A DNA stretch of 64,000 nucleotides from Oscillospiraceae bacterium (GCA_017559185.1 JAFYSU010000054.1:41756-105755), one strand, 5' to 3'. Counted from the stretch's first letter, positions 26,238 to 34,415 are shown. Program-made: numbers and translations. Notes: generated by a model not told the origin, from the sequence alone.

Positions 26238-27077
26238 TTACTTTTTGAAAAAAGCCACTGCAACAGCACCGGGCCCTACATGAGTACCAATAACACTTCC
26301 TACAATTGTATGGCGAATCTCGTTAATATTACCTTCCCAGATATGTCGGCTGTCTTCGATATATTTAAGCAAAAGTCCGTCATGAATTCCGGTATAACCA
26401 AGTAATACAGGCTTACTAAAATCAATACCGCCTGCTTTGTTAATTTCCTGCACCAGCAAGTTATTTCCCATTTTAGAGCCTCTTGCTTTTCCAAGTATAT
26501 TTATTTCACCATTAGTAACCGAAATTACAGGTTTAATATTTAATAGTCCTCCGGCAAATGCCGCTGTTTTTGAAATTCGTCCGCCTTTTTTAAGATATTC
26601 AAGTGTGTCCACCAAAGCAACAAGAACAATTTTTCCTTTTTCCTCTTCAAGTGCATTTACAATTTCCTCGGCAGATTTTCCTTCATCAAGAAGTTTGAGT
26701 GCAAGTTCCGCCAAAATACTGCTGCCTATTGCCACACTGCCTGCATCAACCACATAAATATTTTCATATTCTGCCGCTGCAATCACAGCACTTTGATATG
26801 TTCCGGAAAGTTTTGAACTAACTGTAATTACAACCGCTGCTTCGCCTGCTTTTTGTGCTTTTTCGTATTCTTTCATAAAGGCATCGGGTGCAGCTTGGCT
26901 TGTAGTAGGAAGCTCATCACTTTCTATAAGCTTTTCATAAAATCGTTTATTGTCTATTGTAACACCGTCAATAAATTCTTCATCACCAAAATTTACTGTA
27001 AGCGGTACAGTATATACGCGTTTTTTTATTTCCGGCAGCAAATCCGCTGTGGAATCCACTATAATTCTTGTTTTCAT
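26238..27077 (-). CDS. DegV family fatty-acid-binding protein (copy 1)
   Basis: The 279-residue protein is of the DegV/FakB type, which in characterised members binds a fatty acid and presents it to the FakA kinase for phosphorylation. DSTADL near the N-terminus, PTTSQAAPDAF, and GGRISKTAAFAGGLLNIKPV are family marks. No FakA gene is in the window. AAGGAG precedes the ATG. A consensus promoter overlapped by two large palindromes lies upstream (27163-27230), so expression is probably controlled by a repressor. A divergent paralogue lies at 27515. Confidence 0.9.
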   Translation of the reverse strand: MKTRIIVDSTADLLPEIKKRVYTVPLTVNFGDEEFIDGVTIDNKRFYEKLIESDELPTTSQAAPDAFMKEYEKAQKAGEAAVVITVSSKLSGTYQSAVIAAAEYENIYVVDAGSVAIGSSILAELALKLLDEGKSAEEIVNALEEEKGKIVLVALVDTLEYLKKGGRISKTAAFAGGLLNIKPVISVTNGEINILGKARGSKMGNNLLVQEINKAGGIDFSKPVLLGYTGIHDGLLLKYIEDSRHIWEGNINEIRHTIVGSVIGTHVGPGAVAVAFFKK

Positions 27078-27162
27078 TTTATCTTCTCCTTGTATAAATT
27101 AAGTTAATTATATTGCTTGCAGCATTATCTGCTTAAAAAGTTCCTGTACACTCTGCCCCGAA

Positions 27163-27230
27163 TGCAATTGTTGACTTGTCAACAATTGCAAATTATAGCA
27201 CACAGTTGTTGACAAGTCAACAACTGTGTG
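27163..27230 (-). promoter_or_regulatory. degV promoter overlapped by two palindromic operators
   Basis: On the minus strand -35 TTGACT (27215-27220) and -10 TATAAT (27192-27197) are 17 bp apart. Two perfect palindromes share the core TTGAC-2-GTCAA: 27199-27230 with 15-bp arms covers the -35, and 27163-27190 with 13-bp arms covers the expected start of transcription. This is the layout of a tightly repressed promoter. The core resembles MarR- or TetR-type sites, but no regulator gene is adjacent. Confidence 0.7.
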
Positions 27231-27514
27231 CCGGCATATATTCCTGCATTTAAATTAAGCACCCTGCATACTAATATACTCAAAAATTTTGATTATAAAG
27301 GATTTAAGGGTAGTCAAGAGTAAGTCTATATGATATAGTTATGATAATTACATTATAAAGTATTAATAAACCTCAAATAAGTTTTTTAAAAAACGATGCC
27401 AATAATCACGCATTTATCGTTATTGGTTTAATTGCAGCATATTGGGCAGACTAAATTTATCCGACTTGCATGATACAAAGCCGTAAATTATAACTTAAAA
27501 AGGAGTTCGACCTA

Positions 27515-28375
27515 ATGACAAAAAATATTATCTTGGTAGCTGAAACAGGCTCCGATACTCCCAAAGAGCTTGCACAGCAGTTGGGAATTGTTTTAATTCC
27601 CATGCATGTGTCCATGGGTGGCGAAACATTTGATGACGGAACATTCCCACCTGAAGATGTATGCTCCTATTATGATAAAACAGGCAAAATCCCTACCACA
27701 AGCGGCAGTACGGTTTATGATTTTGAGTCTGTTTTTGATTCCATTTTCCAAAATAACCCCAATGCACAAATTCTTTATTTGGCATATTCGGCTGTTACAA
27801 CCTGTTCTTATCACAGTGCTGAGCTTGCCATAGAAGGTAAACCATACAAAAACAATGTACGCCTTATTGATACAAAACAGGTGTCCGTTGGTCAGTGCTC
27901 TATAGTTCTTGCTGTTAACAAGTGGCTTGAAAACAATCCGAATGCAACACTTGACGAAGCAGCTCACAAAGCCCAAGAAATATGCAAGCGCACACAAATG
28001 TGTTTTGTGCCAAAAAACCTTAAATATCTGCGTGCAGGCGGACGATGCAGTAATGCGGCTGCATTAATTGGTAATCTGCTGCAGCTGCACCCTTGCATTG
28101 AAATTATTGACGGTAAGCTTGTTGCTTGTAAAAAATACCGCGGAAGTATGGGTAAAACTGCCCGTGCATTACTCCATGATTTCGACATCAGGCATAAGCT
28201 TGACCGCGAACAAATTTATTTTATTAACACACCATATATGGAAGATGAAGTGCGTACTGTATTAAATTATGAAGCCGCTGCCATGGGCTTTAAAAAAATT
28301 ATCTGGATTAAAACAGGTTGTGTAATTACATGTCATGGAGGCCCCGGTGCATTTGGTATTGTGGGTATACAATAA
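27515..28375 (+). CDS. DegV family protein (copy 2)
   Basis: The 286-residue DegV-type protein (ETGSDTP, PTTSGSTVYDFE, LRAGGRCSNAAALIGNLLQLHP) presumably binds a fatty acid or related lipid. It has more Cys residues than copy 1 and only moderate similarity to it, so it is an old paralogue with a likely different ligand. AAAGGAG precedes the ATG. It is transcribed away from copy 1 across a 437-bp region holding the double operator. A bidirectional terminator follows. Confidence 0.88.
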   Translation: MTKNIILVAETGSDTPKELAQQLGIVLIPMHVSMGGETFDDGTFPPEDVCSYYDKTGKIPTTSGSTVYDFESVFDSIFQNNPNAQILYLAYSAVTTCSYHSAELAIEGKPYKNNVRLIDTKQVSVGQCSIVLAVNKWLENNPNATLDEAAHKAQEICKRTQMCFVPKNLKYLRAGGRCSNAAALIGNLLQLHPCIEIIDGKLVACKKYRGSMGKTARALLHDFDIRHKLDREQIYFINTPYMEDEVRTVLNYEAAAMGFKKIIWIKTGCVITCHGGPGAFGIVGIQ

Positions 28376-28383
28376 AGATTTTT

Positions 28384-28427
28384 TAAAAAAGGAACGAACA
28401 CCGCTTAAATGTGTTCGTTCCTTTTTT
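28384..28427. terminator. Bidirectional terminator between degV copy 2 and the DUF4830 gene
   Basis: AAAAAAGGAACGAACAC pairs with GTGTTCGTTCCTTTTTT, perfect 17-bp arms. Confidence 0.9.
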
Positions 28428-28446
28428 AATGTTATGAATTCAGTAT

Positions 28447-28932
28447 TTATGAGCCGTTCAAACCATGTATAAAGCCCTCGCCTTCTATGCCGCAAATGTC
28501 ACCTCCGACTATTTTGTTTTTATATATTATTAAATGTGCCTGAACTGTGTCGGGCATATTGGGATAATTGTTTATTTTGTATGTATAGCGTTTGAGCGTT
28601 TTTCCTTTATATTTATTAAGGTCAAAGCCTTGCTGTTTTTGGATTTCGTTGTAGCTTTCATATACCTCGTTTGTCTCTTTGGGGATAAGTATATCGGTTA
28701 TCTCGAGCGGTTCGCTTTCGGCTTCCCATCCCAAGCTTTGTAGAAATCTTAATCTGTTGTCATTGGTTTCAATTTTATTTTTCTTTACATTTATTTCTGC
28801 CGTTACCTGTGTTGGTACAGCTTTAGCATCCTCGGACATATTAAGCGATGCAATTCCACCAAGCAAAGCGCAAGCTGCTACCGCACATATAACTATTCTT
28901 TTGCGATTTACTCTAACCGAAAATGTAAGCAT
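28447..28932 (-). CDS. DUF4830 domain membrane-anchored protein
   Basis: The 161-residue protein has an N-terminal TM or signal anchor (IVICAVAACALLGGIASL, about residues 12-29). A DUF4830 domain follows: NRLRFLQSLGWEAESEP, IPKETNEVYESYNEIQKQQGFDL, YKGKTLKRYTYKINNYP and the ending GGDICGIEGEGFIHGL. DUF4830 proteins are frequent in Clostridia and of unknown function. The start at 28932 follows GGGAGG. It lies 55 nt after the symporter gene on the same strand and may be read from the same message. Confidence 0.85.
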   Translation of the reverse strand: MLTFSVRVNRKRIVICAVAACALLGGIASLNMSEDAKAVPTQVTAEINVKKNKIETNDNRLRFLQSLGWEAESEPLEITDILIPKETNEVYESYNEIQKQQGFDLNKYKGKTLKRYTYKINNYPNMPDTVQAHLIIYKNKIVGGDICGIEGEGFIHGLNGS

Positions 28933-28986
28933 GAAAAACTGCACCTCCCTATATTCTATAAAAATATTATGCATGATACAGTTTTA

Positions 28987-30303
28987 CTATTCATTGCATT
29001 TTTTAAAGGAAGCCAAAAACATGGGGCTTAAAAGGCATACCGCCAATAAATTTGGAAATAGCATTAACCCGTTAAGAATGTCCGACAGCTTCCACACCAA
29101 TTCCAGCTTAACAACTCCTCCTGCCGCTGCTGCTAAAACAAAAAAGCTGCGGTATACAGTTATAACTTTTTTGTTTCCACCAAGAAAACGAATACACCGT
29201 TCACCGTAAAGACACCAGCTTAACATTGATGCAAATGCAAAAAATACTACCGAAAGCTGTACAATAACTCCCCCAACATTTCCAAGCACTGCTGAAAATG
29301 CCGCAGCTGTAACCGTTGCAGCCGACATATCGGAATATTTTATTCCAGATGTAATAATAACAAGACCTGTAAGTGTGCAAACCAGCAGCGTATCGGCAAA
29401 AACTTCAAACATACCCCAAAGACCCTGTTTGTGCGGGTCGCATTCACCTGCACAGGCGTGCGCAATACTTGCACTGCCCAAGCCTGCTTCGTTTGTAAAA
29501 ATTCCTTTTGTAATTCCTGCCTGAACAGCCTGCCACATAATTGCTGCCGATGCTCCCCCTGCGGCTTTTATTCCAAATGCACCTTTGAATATAGTTTCAA
29601 TTGCTTTTGGCAGATGTTCGTGCTGCATAAATAAAATTACCAGCGCACCCCCCAAATATAAAGCCGACATTAATGGTACTGCAAACGATGAAACCTTTAC
29701 TATTCTTTTCATTCCTCCGAATATTACCAAGGTTGTAAGCGCACAAATGATTACAGATAGTATATATTCCGAAATTCCCGACAATTCGTAAAGGCAATTT
29801 ACTGCTGCATTGGCTTGCGCCATGTTACCCATTCCAAATGACCCTGTTATGCAGCAAGCAGCAAACAGAACCGCAAGTGCCGGTGAACCCATACCATATT
29901 TTATGTAATACATAGGTCCGCCCAACCAGCCGTCATTGGAATACTGCCTGTATTTTACCGCAAGGAATACTTCGCCGTATTTAAGCATAAGCCCGCAAAC
30001 ACCTGCTGCCCAAAGCCAAAAAAGTGCACCTTCGCCGCCTATTGCCAAGGCTGCTGCAACACCTATTATGTTTCCAACACCCATTGTTCCGCCCAAAGCT
30101 GTTGCCATTGCATCGAACTGGGAAATCTCTTCGTTTGTGGATTTAGCTGAAAAAATTGTTTTTTTAATTATTTCTGACGGATGCCTTAACGGATACAGCC
30201 TTGCCGCAGCCAAAAGTATAAGTCCTGCTCCCACCAATAAAAAAACCGTACCCTTTCCCCAAACCATACCGTAGCAAAAATCAAGAAATGTTTGTACATT
30301 CAA
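28987..30303 (-). CDS. Sodium:alanine/glycine symporter (AGCS family)
   Basis: The 438-residue polytopic protein has family signatures GGTMGVGNIIGVAAA, WLGGPMYYIKYG and GITKGIFTNEAGLGS, plus about 10-11 helices. AGCS carriers take up alanine or glycine with sodium. GGAGG lies before the ATG. Downstream is the DUF4830 gene; upstream is the large structured RNA locus, whose terminator separates it from this gene. Confidence 0.93.
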   Translation of the reverse strand: MNVQTFLDFCYGMVWGKGTVFLLVGAGLILLAAARLYPLRHPSEIIKKTIFSAKSTNEEISQFDAMATALGGTMGVGNIIGVAAALAIGGEGALFWLWAAGVCGLMLKYGEVFLAVKYRQYSNDGWLGGPMYYIKYGMGSPALAVLFAACCITGSFGMGNMAQANAAVNCLYELSGISEYILSVIICALTTLVIFGGMKRIVKVSSFAVPLMSALYLGGALVILFMQHEHLPKAIETIFKGAFGIKAAGGASAAIMWQAVQAGITKGIFTNEAGLGSASIAHACAGECDPHKQGLWGMFEVFADTLLVCTLTGLVIITSGIKYSDMSAATVTAAAFSAVLGNVGGVIVQLSVVFFAFASMLSWCLYGERCIRFLGGNKKVITVYRSFFVLAAAAGGVVKLELVWKLSDILNGLMLFPNLLAVCLLSPMFLASFKKCNE

Positions 30304-30403
30304 TCTTTTCAGCCTCCTTTATTAAGGAAGATATGAAAAAATTAAAAATCTTATCACCTTGCGGGAAAAACAGTGTATGAAAGCTTTCATTAATATTGCA
30401 CAC

Positions 30404-30431
30404 AAAAAACTCCCGTTTTTTCAAACGGGAG
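30404..30431 (-). terminator. Terminator of the structured RNA locus
   Basis: CTCCCGTTT and AAACGGGAG make a 9-bp stem, with a 6-nt U-run on the minus strand (30404-30409). No protein gene ends here, so it points to a non-coding transcript. Confidence 0.75.
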
Positions 30432-30974
30432 CATTTTTTATTATTCAATTTTAAAGGTAATCATTTTGGATAAAGTTTATTAGTACATTGGAATAAACCG
30501 TCCTGACTAATTAAGTTTCTTGGCTTACATCTATGTTAAGCTTTTTTATCGGAAAAATTTTCTAAACCGTTTTCGGTAAAATCTAACCGATTACATATGA
30601 TAAAACCTCTTTCAATATTATAAACACGGAAACAACTTTCGGAAAACTCAGCGTCTTACTTTATCTTCAACCTTCGAAAAACCAAATTTGCAAAAACTCC
30701 TACTCCTCTGATTTTCCAAAGCCTGCCACAAATGCGCTTTGTTATGTTTTCGCTTTATTTCCCTTTTGTCTGCTTGCTTTGACGGTGGTTTATATTCGGA
30801 AACGAAACTTTCTTTACAATCTCGCTCTGTTCAATGAAACTTTCTTTACAATCCCATTAAATTCCCGCTGAAAACCTTCTTTACGATTTTCTTTTATTTT
30901 TTCGGATGTACCTTCTTTACGATTCATCCCCGGGAAGCCGTATACCTTCCGTCCTTCCTTTCAACGGAAGAACC

Positions 30975-31013
30975 AAAAAACAGGCTTGTTCGGGTTTTCC
31001 ACCCAACAGCCTG
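30975..31013 (-). terminator. Internal terminator-like hairpin in the RNA locus
   Basis: CAGGCTGTTGGGT pairs with ACCCGAACAAGCCTG and U6 follows on the minus strand. Part of the transcripts could end here, giving a 260-nt RNA, with the hairpin array made only on read-through. Confidence 0.6.
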
Positions 31014-31239
31014 CTGCACTTCTAAAAACGACCTACACATTTTTATATTTAATTAGGCTTTCCTGAGCCCATGAAGTTCAACTTTTTTAGATTTTCAGGC
31101 TGTTCTGATTTCCGGTTGTTCCGTTGTTTTCAAACTGTTCGATTTCCTGTTTCACCGGATATCACCCTTTCTTTTAAATCAATTTGAAAAGATTTACTTT
31201 TCATTTTTATCTTCTTTTTCTTTTGTTTTCTGTAGCTTT

Positions 31240-31268
31240 ATTATATATCCGTTTTTATGTAATGTCAA
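31240..31268 (-). promoter_or_regulatory. Perfect consensus promoter of the structured RNA
   Basis: On the minus strand TTGACA and TATAAT are separated by exactly 17 bp. It fires away from the DUF1292 gene and no protein gene lies downstream for 900 bp. Confidence 0.75.
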
Positions 31269-31327
31269 TAGTATATTTCAATATTTTAAATAAAAACTAT
31301 AAATCATTACCATACCTTTGTATCCTG

Positions 31328-31356
31328 TTGACTTATCTTATTGAATGGGATAAAAT
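31328..31356 (+). promoter_or_regulatory. Promoter of the DUF1292 gene
   Basis: TTGACT and TAAAAT are separated by 17 bp, 30 nt before the start codon. Confidence 0.6.
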
Positions 31357-31385
31357 AAAGGCAAATCGGAAGGAGAGTCAAAAAT

Positions 31386-31682
31386 ATGGACGAATACACC
31401 CCTGAACTGCTTAGTCTTTTGGATGAAGACGGCAACGAAATAAAATTTGAAGTTTTGGATACACTTGAATTAGACGATAATCGTTACCTTGCTTTGGTTC
31501 CGGTTATCGACGACCCTCAGGAAATGCTTGACAGCGACGACCAGATGGTTATTCTTAAAGTAATCACTGATGACGAAGCTGGTGAAGAATACCTTGAGCC
31601 TATTGATAATGAAGAAGAATTCAACAAGGTTGCTGCAATCTTCATGGAAAACTTGAAAGACGACTTCGATTTTATCGACTAA
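31386..31682 (+). CDS. DUF1292 family acidic protein (YrzB-like)
   Basis: The 98-residue, very acidic soluble protein matches the DUF1292 pattern: an opening strand (LLDEDGNEIKFEVLDTLEL), YLALVPV and VILKVITDDEAGEEYLEPI. Such proteins are widespread in Firmicutes, often beside ruvX/mutS2-type genes, and have no established function. AAGGAGAG precedes the ATG and a good promoter is present. It stands alone here. Confidence 0.88.
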   Translation: MDEYTPELLSLLDEDGNEIKFEVLDTLELDDNRYLALVPVIDDPQEMLDSDDQMVILKVITDDEAGEEYLEPIDNEEEFNKVAAIFMENLKDDFDFID

Positions 31683-31984
31683 TAAATAAAATAATTCCCT
31701 GCGGTGTTCGTAAGTGTGGTTTGTTATAATCCAACACTTTTGATTTGGGAATCTTAATCCGCTTGCAGGATTGCAGACCTCCCCTTTTTTAAGGGACGAA
31801 GGGAGCGCGAGCGCAAGGGAAGATACCCACCTGTCTTCGGGACGGGTTTTATATGACCATACAACGGCATTGCGGGGATTTTTTTGTTTAATTTCAGTGT
31901 TCGGGATTCTTTAAGAATTCCGAGCATTTTTTGTTTATGAATAAAAACCGATGTTTTTTTACACTTATAAAGAGGTGCAGATTT
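31683..31984. repeat. Gene-free stretch with intergenic repeat-like hairpins
   Basis: Between the DUF1292 and tcdA genes no ORF is supported. 31764-31880 contains CTCCCCTTTTTTAAGGG, a run rich in GAGCGCGAGCGC and CCTGTCTTCGGGACGGG, the style of dispersed intergenic repeats in gut Clostridia. Only one copy is present in the window. A T-rich tail near 31880 could act as a terminator. Confidence 0.35.
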
Positions 31985-32698
31985 ATGAATAACAATTGGC
32001 AGCTGCGAACCACTGCTTTGCTTGGTGAAGACAGCACCCACATTCTGGCAGGCAGCCGTGTTGCGGTTTTGGGACTTGGCGGTGTTGGCGGTGCTGCTGC
32101 GGAAGCACTTGTTCGTGCAGGCGTAGGCAATTTACTGCTGGTAGATAAGGACTGCTTTGACATAACCAACCTTAACCGTCAAATACTTTGTGACCGTGAA
32201 CAGGTTGGCAAAGCCAAGACTACCGCAGCAAAGGAGCGTTTTGCCCTTATTAATCCAAACGCACAAATTTATACCGCACAGGAATTTTTTCTGCCCGAAA
32301 ACAGCAGCTTTCTTTTTGATTTTAAACCTGACTTTGTGGTGGATGCCATTGATACGGTAACAGCAAAGCTGTACCTTGCAAAGGAATGTAAGCAAAGAAA
32401 CATTCCCCTGCTGTGCTGCTTGGGTACAGGCAACCGCCTTGACCCGTCAAAATTAACCTACGCCGATATTTCCAAAACCAGCGGCTGTCCGCTGGCAAGG
32501 GTTATGCGCAGGGAGCTGCGTAAGCTTGGAATTGACAAGCTTGATGTTGTTTTTTCAACCGAACAGCCAATAAAGGCAGTTGCCGACAGTGAACACGGCA
32601 AAAACAGTCCCGGCAGTTCGCCGTTTGTTCCCCCTGCTGCCGGCTTGCTTATGGCATCATTAACCGTAAAGTATCTTATTGAAAATAAAAAAGCATAG
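31985..32698 (+). CDS. tcdA: tRNA threonylcarbamoyladenosine dehydratase (TcdA/CsdL-like)
   Basis: The 237-residue E1-like enzyme uses ATP to cyclise t6A37 of tRNAs to ct6A. It shows the adenylation motif GLGGVGGAAAEALVRAG (residues 28-44), the DITNLNRQ Arg-finger region and GTGNRLDPSKLTYADISKT. AGAGGTG lies 7 nt before the ATG at 31985; the in-frame ATG codons upstream lack a ribosome site. It is monocistronic here. Confidence 0.9.
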   Translation: MNNNWQLRTTALLGEDSTHILAGSRVAVLGLGGVGGAAAEALVRAGVGNLLLVDKDCFDITNLNRQILCDREQVGKAKTTAAKERFALINPNAQIYTAQEFFLPENSSFLFDFKPDFVVDAIDTVTAKLYLAKECKQRNIPLLCCLGTGNRLDPSKLTYADISKTSGCPLARVMRRELRKLGIDKLDVVFSTEQPIKAVADSEHGKNSPGSSPFVPPAAGLLMASLTVKYLIENKKA

Positions 32699-32792
32699 CA
32701 GTTTTGTACAGCTGCCTACGCAATTCTCAATGTTGTTTCAATAATCCGCTAATACTATTAAAATGGATATTTGTATAAAGGGGGCAAGTGAA

Positions 32793-33719
32793 ATGAAAAA
32801 ATTCTTGTCATTGATTTTAGCTGCAATGATGATGTTGTGCTCGTGCAGCTGCGGCAAAGAAGACGAATTGGCACAGCTACAGCTTAATGAATCTGCACTT
32901 GAATCCGAAAATAATAACTTAACCGATGCATTAATTGAAGCCAAAATAACAATTTTGCAGCAATCTGACGAGTTGGACGAAGCTAATGCTGTTATAGAAA
33001 AACAAACAGCTGAGCTGGACGAAGCTAACGCTGTTATAGAAAAACAAACAGCCCAGCTGGAACAGTCAGAGCAAAAAATAGCCGAACTTACACTTGCACT
33101 GAGCAATGCCGAGCAGATTATTACCGAAAAAAACAATAAAATTGCCCAGCTGGAACAGTCAAATGCAAAAAACACAGCTAATTCAAACCGAACACAAACA
33201 AGTAATTCAAGTAAACAGCAAGCTTCCTCCAGCAATACGACATCCAATAATTCGGATGCGCAAAGCTCGGGAATGAAGCTTACAGGAAAACATTTTCTGA
33301 GCGATGTTGAACAGGATATAGTAGATGAGATAAATAAACTTAGACGCTCGAAGGGCTTGAATAAGCTTATATACAACGAAAACCTTGAAAAAGCTGCCCG
33401 CATACGCAGCAAAGAGATGTATGTAAACGGTTATTTTGAGCATGAACGACCAAACGGTGACAGTTGGGAAACCATTCTTACCGAAGATGTACCGATGAAT
33501 GTTTCTGGCTGCGGTGAAAATTTAGCATTTGCCAAATCTGACAGTATGGTGCGTCATCAAACCGGTGAAGAATGGTTTGAACAATGGGAAAGCAGCCCAA
33601 GCCACTACGAAAACATGGTGCGTCCGCAGTTCACACACATTGGTGTTGGTGTATATTATGCAGTGGACGAGGACGGAGAATACCATTCCTACGCTACTAC
33701 AGTTTTCGCAATTTTGTAA
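32793..33719 (+). CDS. CAP/SCP-domain lipoprotein with coiled-coil stalk
   Basis: The 308-residue secreted protein has a signal peptide ending in CSCSC (lipoprotein-like), a Leu/Glu-rich coiled coil (residues 25-120), a Ser/Thr/Asn linker and a C-terminal CAP domain (YkwD-like) from about 180: DIVDEINKLRRSKGL, ARIRSKEM, YFEHERPNGDSW, GENLA and HYENMVRPQFTHIGVG. The catalytic-type His/Glu set of CAP domains is visible. Bacterial CAP proteins have poorly known roles at the surface. A 42-bp tandem duplication encodes ELDEANAVIEKQTA twice. GGGGG precedes the ATG. Confidence 0.88.
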   Translation: MKKFLSLILAAMMMLCSCSCGKEDELAQLQLNESALESENNNLTDALIEAKITILQQSDELDEANAVIEKQTAELDEANAVIEKQTAQLEQSEQKIAELTLALSNAEQIITEKNNKIAQLEQSNAKNTANSNRTQTSNSSKQQASSSNTTSNNSDAQSSGMKLTGKHFLSDVEQDIVDEINKLRRSKGLNKLIYNENLEKAARIRSKEMYVNGYFEHERPNGDSWETILTEDVPMNVSGCGENLAFAKSDSMVRHQTGEEWFEQWESSPSHYENMVRPQFTHIGVGVYYAVDEDGEYHSYATTVFAIL

Positions 33720-33739
33720 AAATCAACAAATAAATATGC

Positions 33740-33775
33740 GCCTGCTCACCCCTTTTACAGCTTGTGTGAGCAGGC
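33740..33775 (+). terminator. Terminator-like hairpin after the CAP gene
   Basis: GCCTGCTCAC and GTGAGCAGGC form a perfect 10-bp stem, followed by TTATTT. Confidence 0.65.
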
Positions 33776-33864
33776 TTATTTAAATGATACAACAGGTAAA
33801 GATGTTAAAAACCAAATATCTTTTAACATTGATGTGAAAATCTAAATTGCCTATTTTACAAGAC

Positions 33865-33989
33865 TTTTTCACACTTTCAACTGAGTTTTCAACATCAAAA
33901 CCTGTCAATTTTTGAACTTTTCATTTACAAAATGTAAATTCCGTTGAAAAATCACATAGTTTTCACCATTTTCCACATAGTTTTCAACA
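33865..33989 (+). promoter_or_regulatory. Cluster of DnaA-box-like 9-mers outside oriC
   Basis: Five same-strand 9-mers (TTTTTCACA 33865, TTTTCAACA 33886, TTTTCACCA 33960, TTTTCCACA 33969, TTTTCAACA 33981) and one reversed near 33943 lie in a 400-bp gap. TTTTCAACA and TTATCCACA also recur in the oriC region of this window. It could be a DnaA-titrating or regulatory cluster in front of the small gene at 34121. Functional status is inferred. Confidence 0.45.
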
Positions 33990-34120
33990 TACCCTAAAGA
34001 ACAAAAAATTTGTCCAATCTGCTATTTTTTCAGGAATAAACTTTACCCTCTTGACGGATAATATAGACAGTATACTACATTTTAAATTATAAAAAATTAT
34101 TGGATTGGGACGGTGTGTAT

Positions 34121-34384
34121 ATGGTGCGAGGAACCAACAAGCTTATTATTGAAATTAACGATACAGGCAGTCAGGTGTTTGAAAAAGCTATTCTTTATGT
34201 CAGGGAAAACCACAGACTTCCCGGCGGACAATCATTGGAGCAGCAAGCCGACAAATACATTACCACCGTTTCCAAAGACGGAAGCTTGCATTTTCTTCAT
34301 AAAGCCTACATTACACGCGCCGTACAGCTTGTCGGCTCGTGCATGGCAGGGGCAGCAGCAACCCTTTTGATTATGAGCTTGTAA
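34121..34384 (+). CDS. Small protein of unknown function with C-terminal membrane helix
   Basis: The 87-residue protein has an N-terminal soluble part (KLIIEINDTGSQVFEKAILYV, then RLPGGQSLEQQADKYI) and one C-terminal hydrophobic helix (residues 68-86), so it would be tail-anchored. Family not recognised. The ATG at 34121 is preferred over 34100 because GGGACGG precedes it, though this ribosome site is weak. Two hairpins follow. It sits directly after the DnaA-box-like cluster. Confidence 0.6.
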   Translation: MVRGTNKLIIEINDTGSQVFEKAILYVRENHRLPGGQSLEQQADKYITTVSKDGSLHFLHKAYITRAVQLVGSCMAGAAATLLIMSL

Positions 34385-34415
34385 AATACATTTGTGTCAT
34401 CTTTTGTATTTATGC

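Larger units (their letters stand above)
30404..31233 (-). ncRNA. Candidate large structured non-coding RNA with four tandem hairpins
   Basis: About 830 nt without a plausible protein gene lies between a perfect sigma-A promoter (31240-31268) and an intrinsic terminator (30404-30431). Four 14-nt repeats at 30807-30820, 30839-30852, 30874-30887 and 30910-30923 each sit at the tip of a 7-9 bp hairpin with the same loop, GUAAAGAA. Two repeats have a U-A closing pair and two a C-G pair, and the outer stems differ in sequence while still pairing, which is covariation. Another stem (ATCGG/CCGAT around ACCGAAAACGGT) and a terminator-like hairpin at 30975-31013 occur. Only frames of about 20-25 codons exist. 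I cannot assign it to a named class such as ROOL, OLE, GOLLD or raiA. Confidence 0.6.

Noticed and set aside
30921..30936. Noc-binding-site-like CCCCGGG in the RNA locus
   Set aside because: The flanking bases do not form the ATTTCCCGGGAAAT palindrome; it is part of a hairpin.
31184..31405. 73-codon plus-strand ORF before the DUF1292 gene
   Set aside because: It overlaps two promoters and the DUF1292 start, has no ribosome site and is low complexity.
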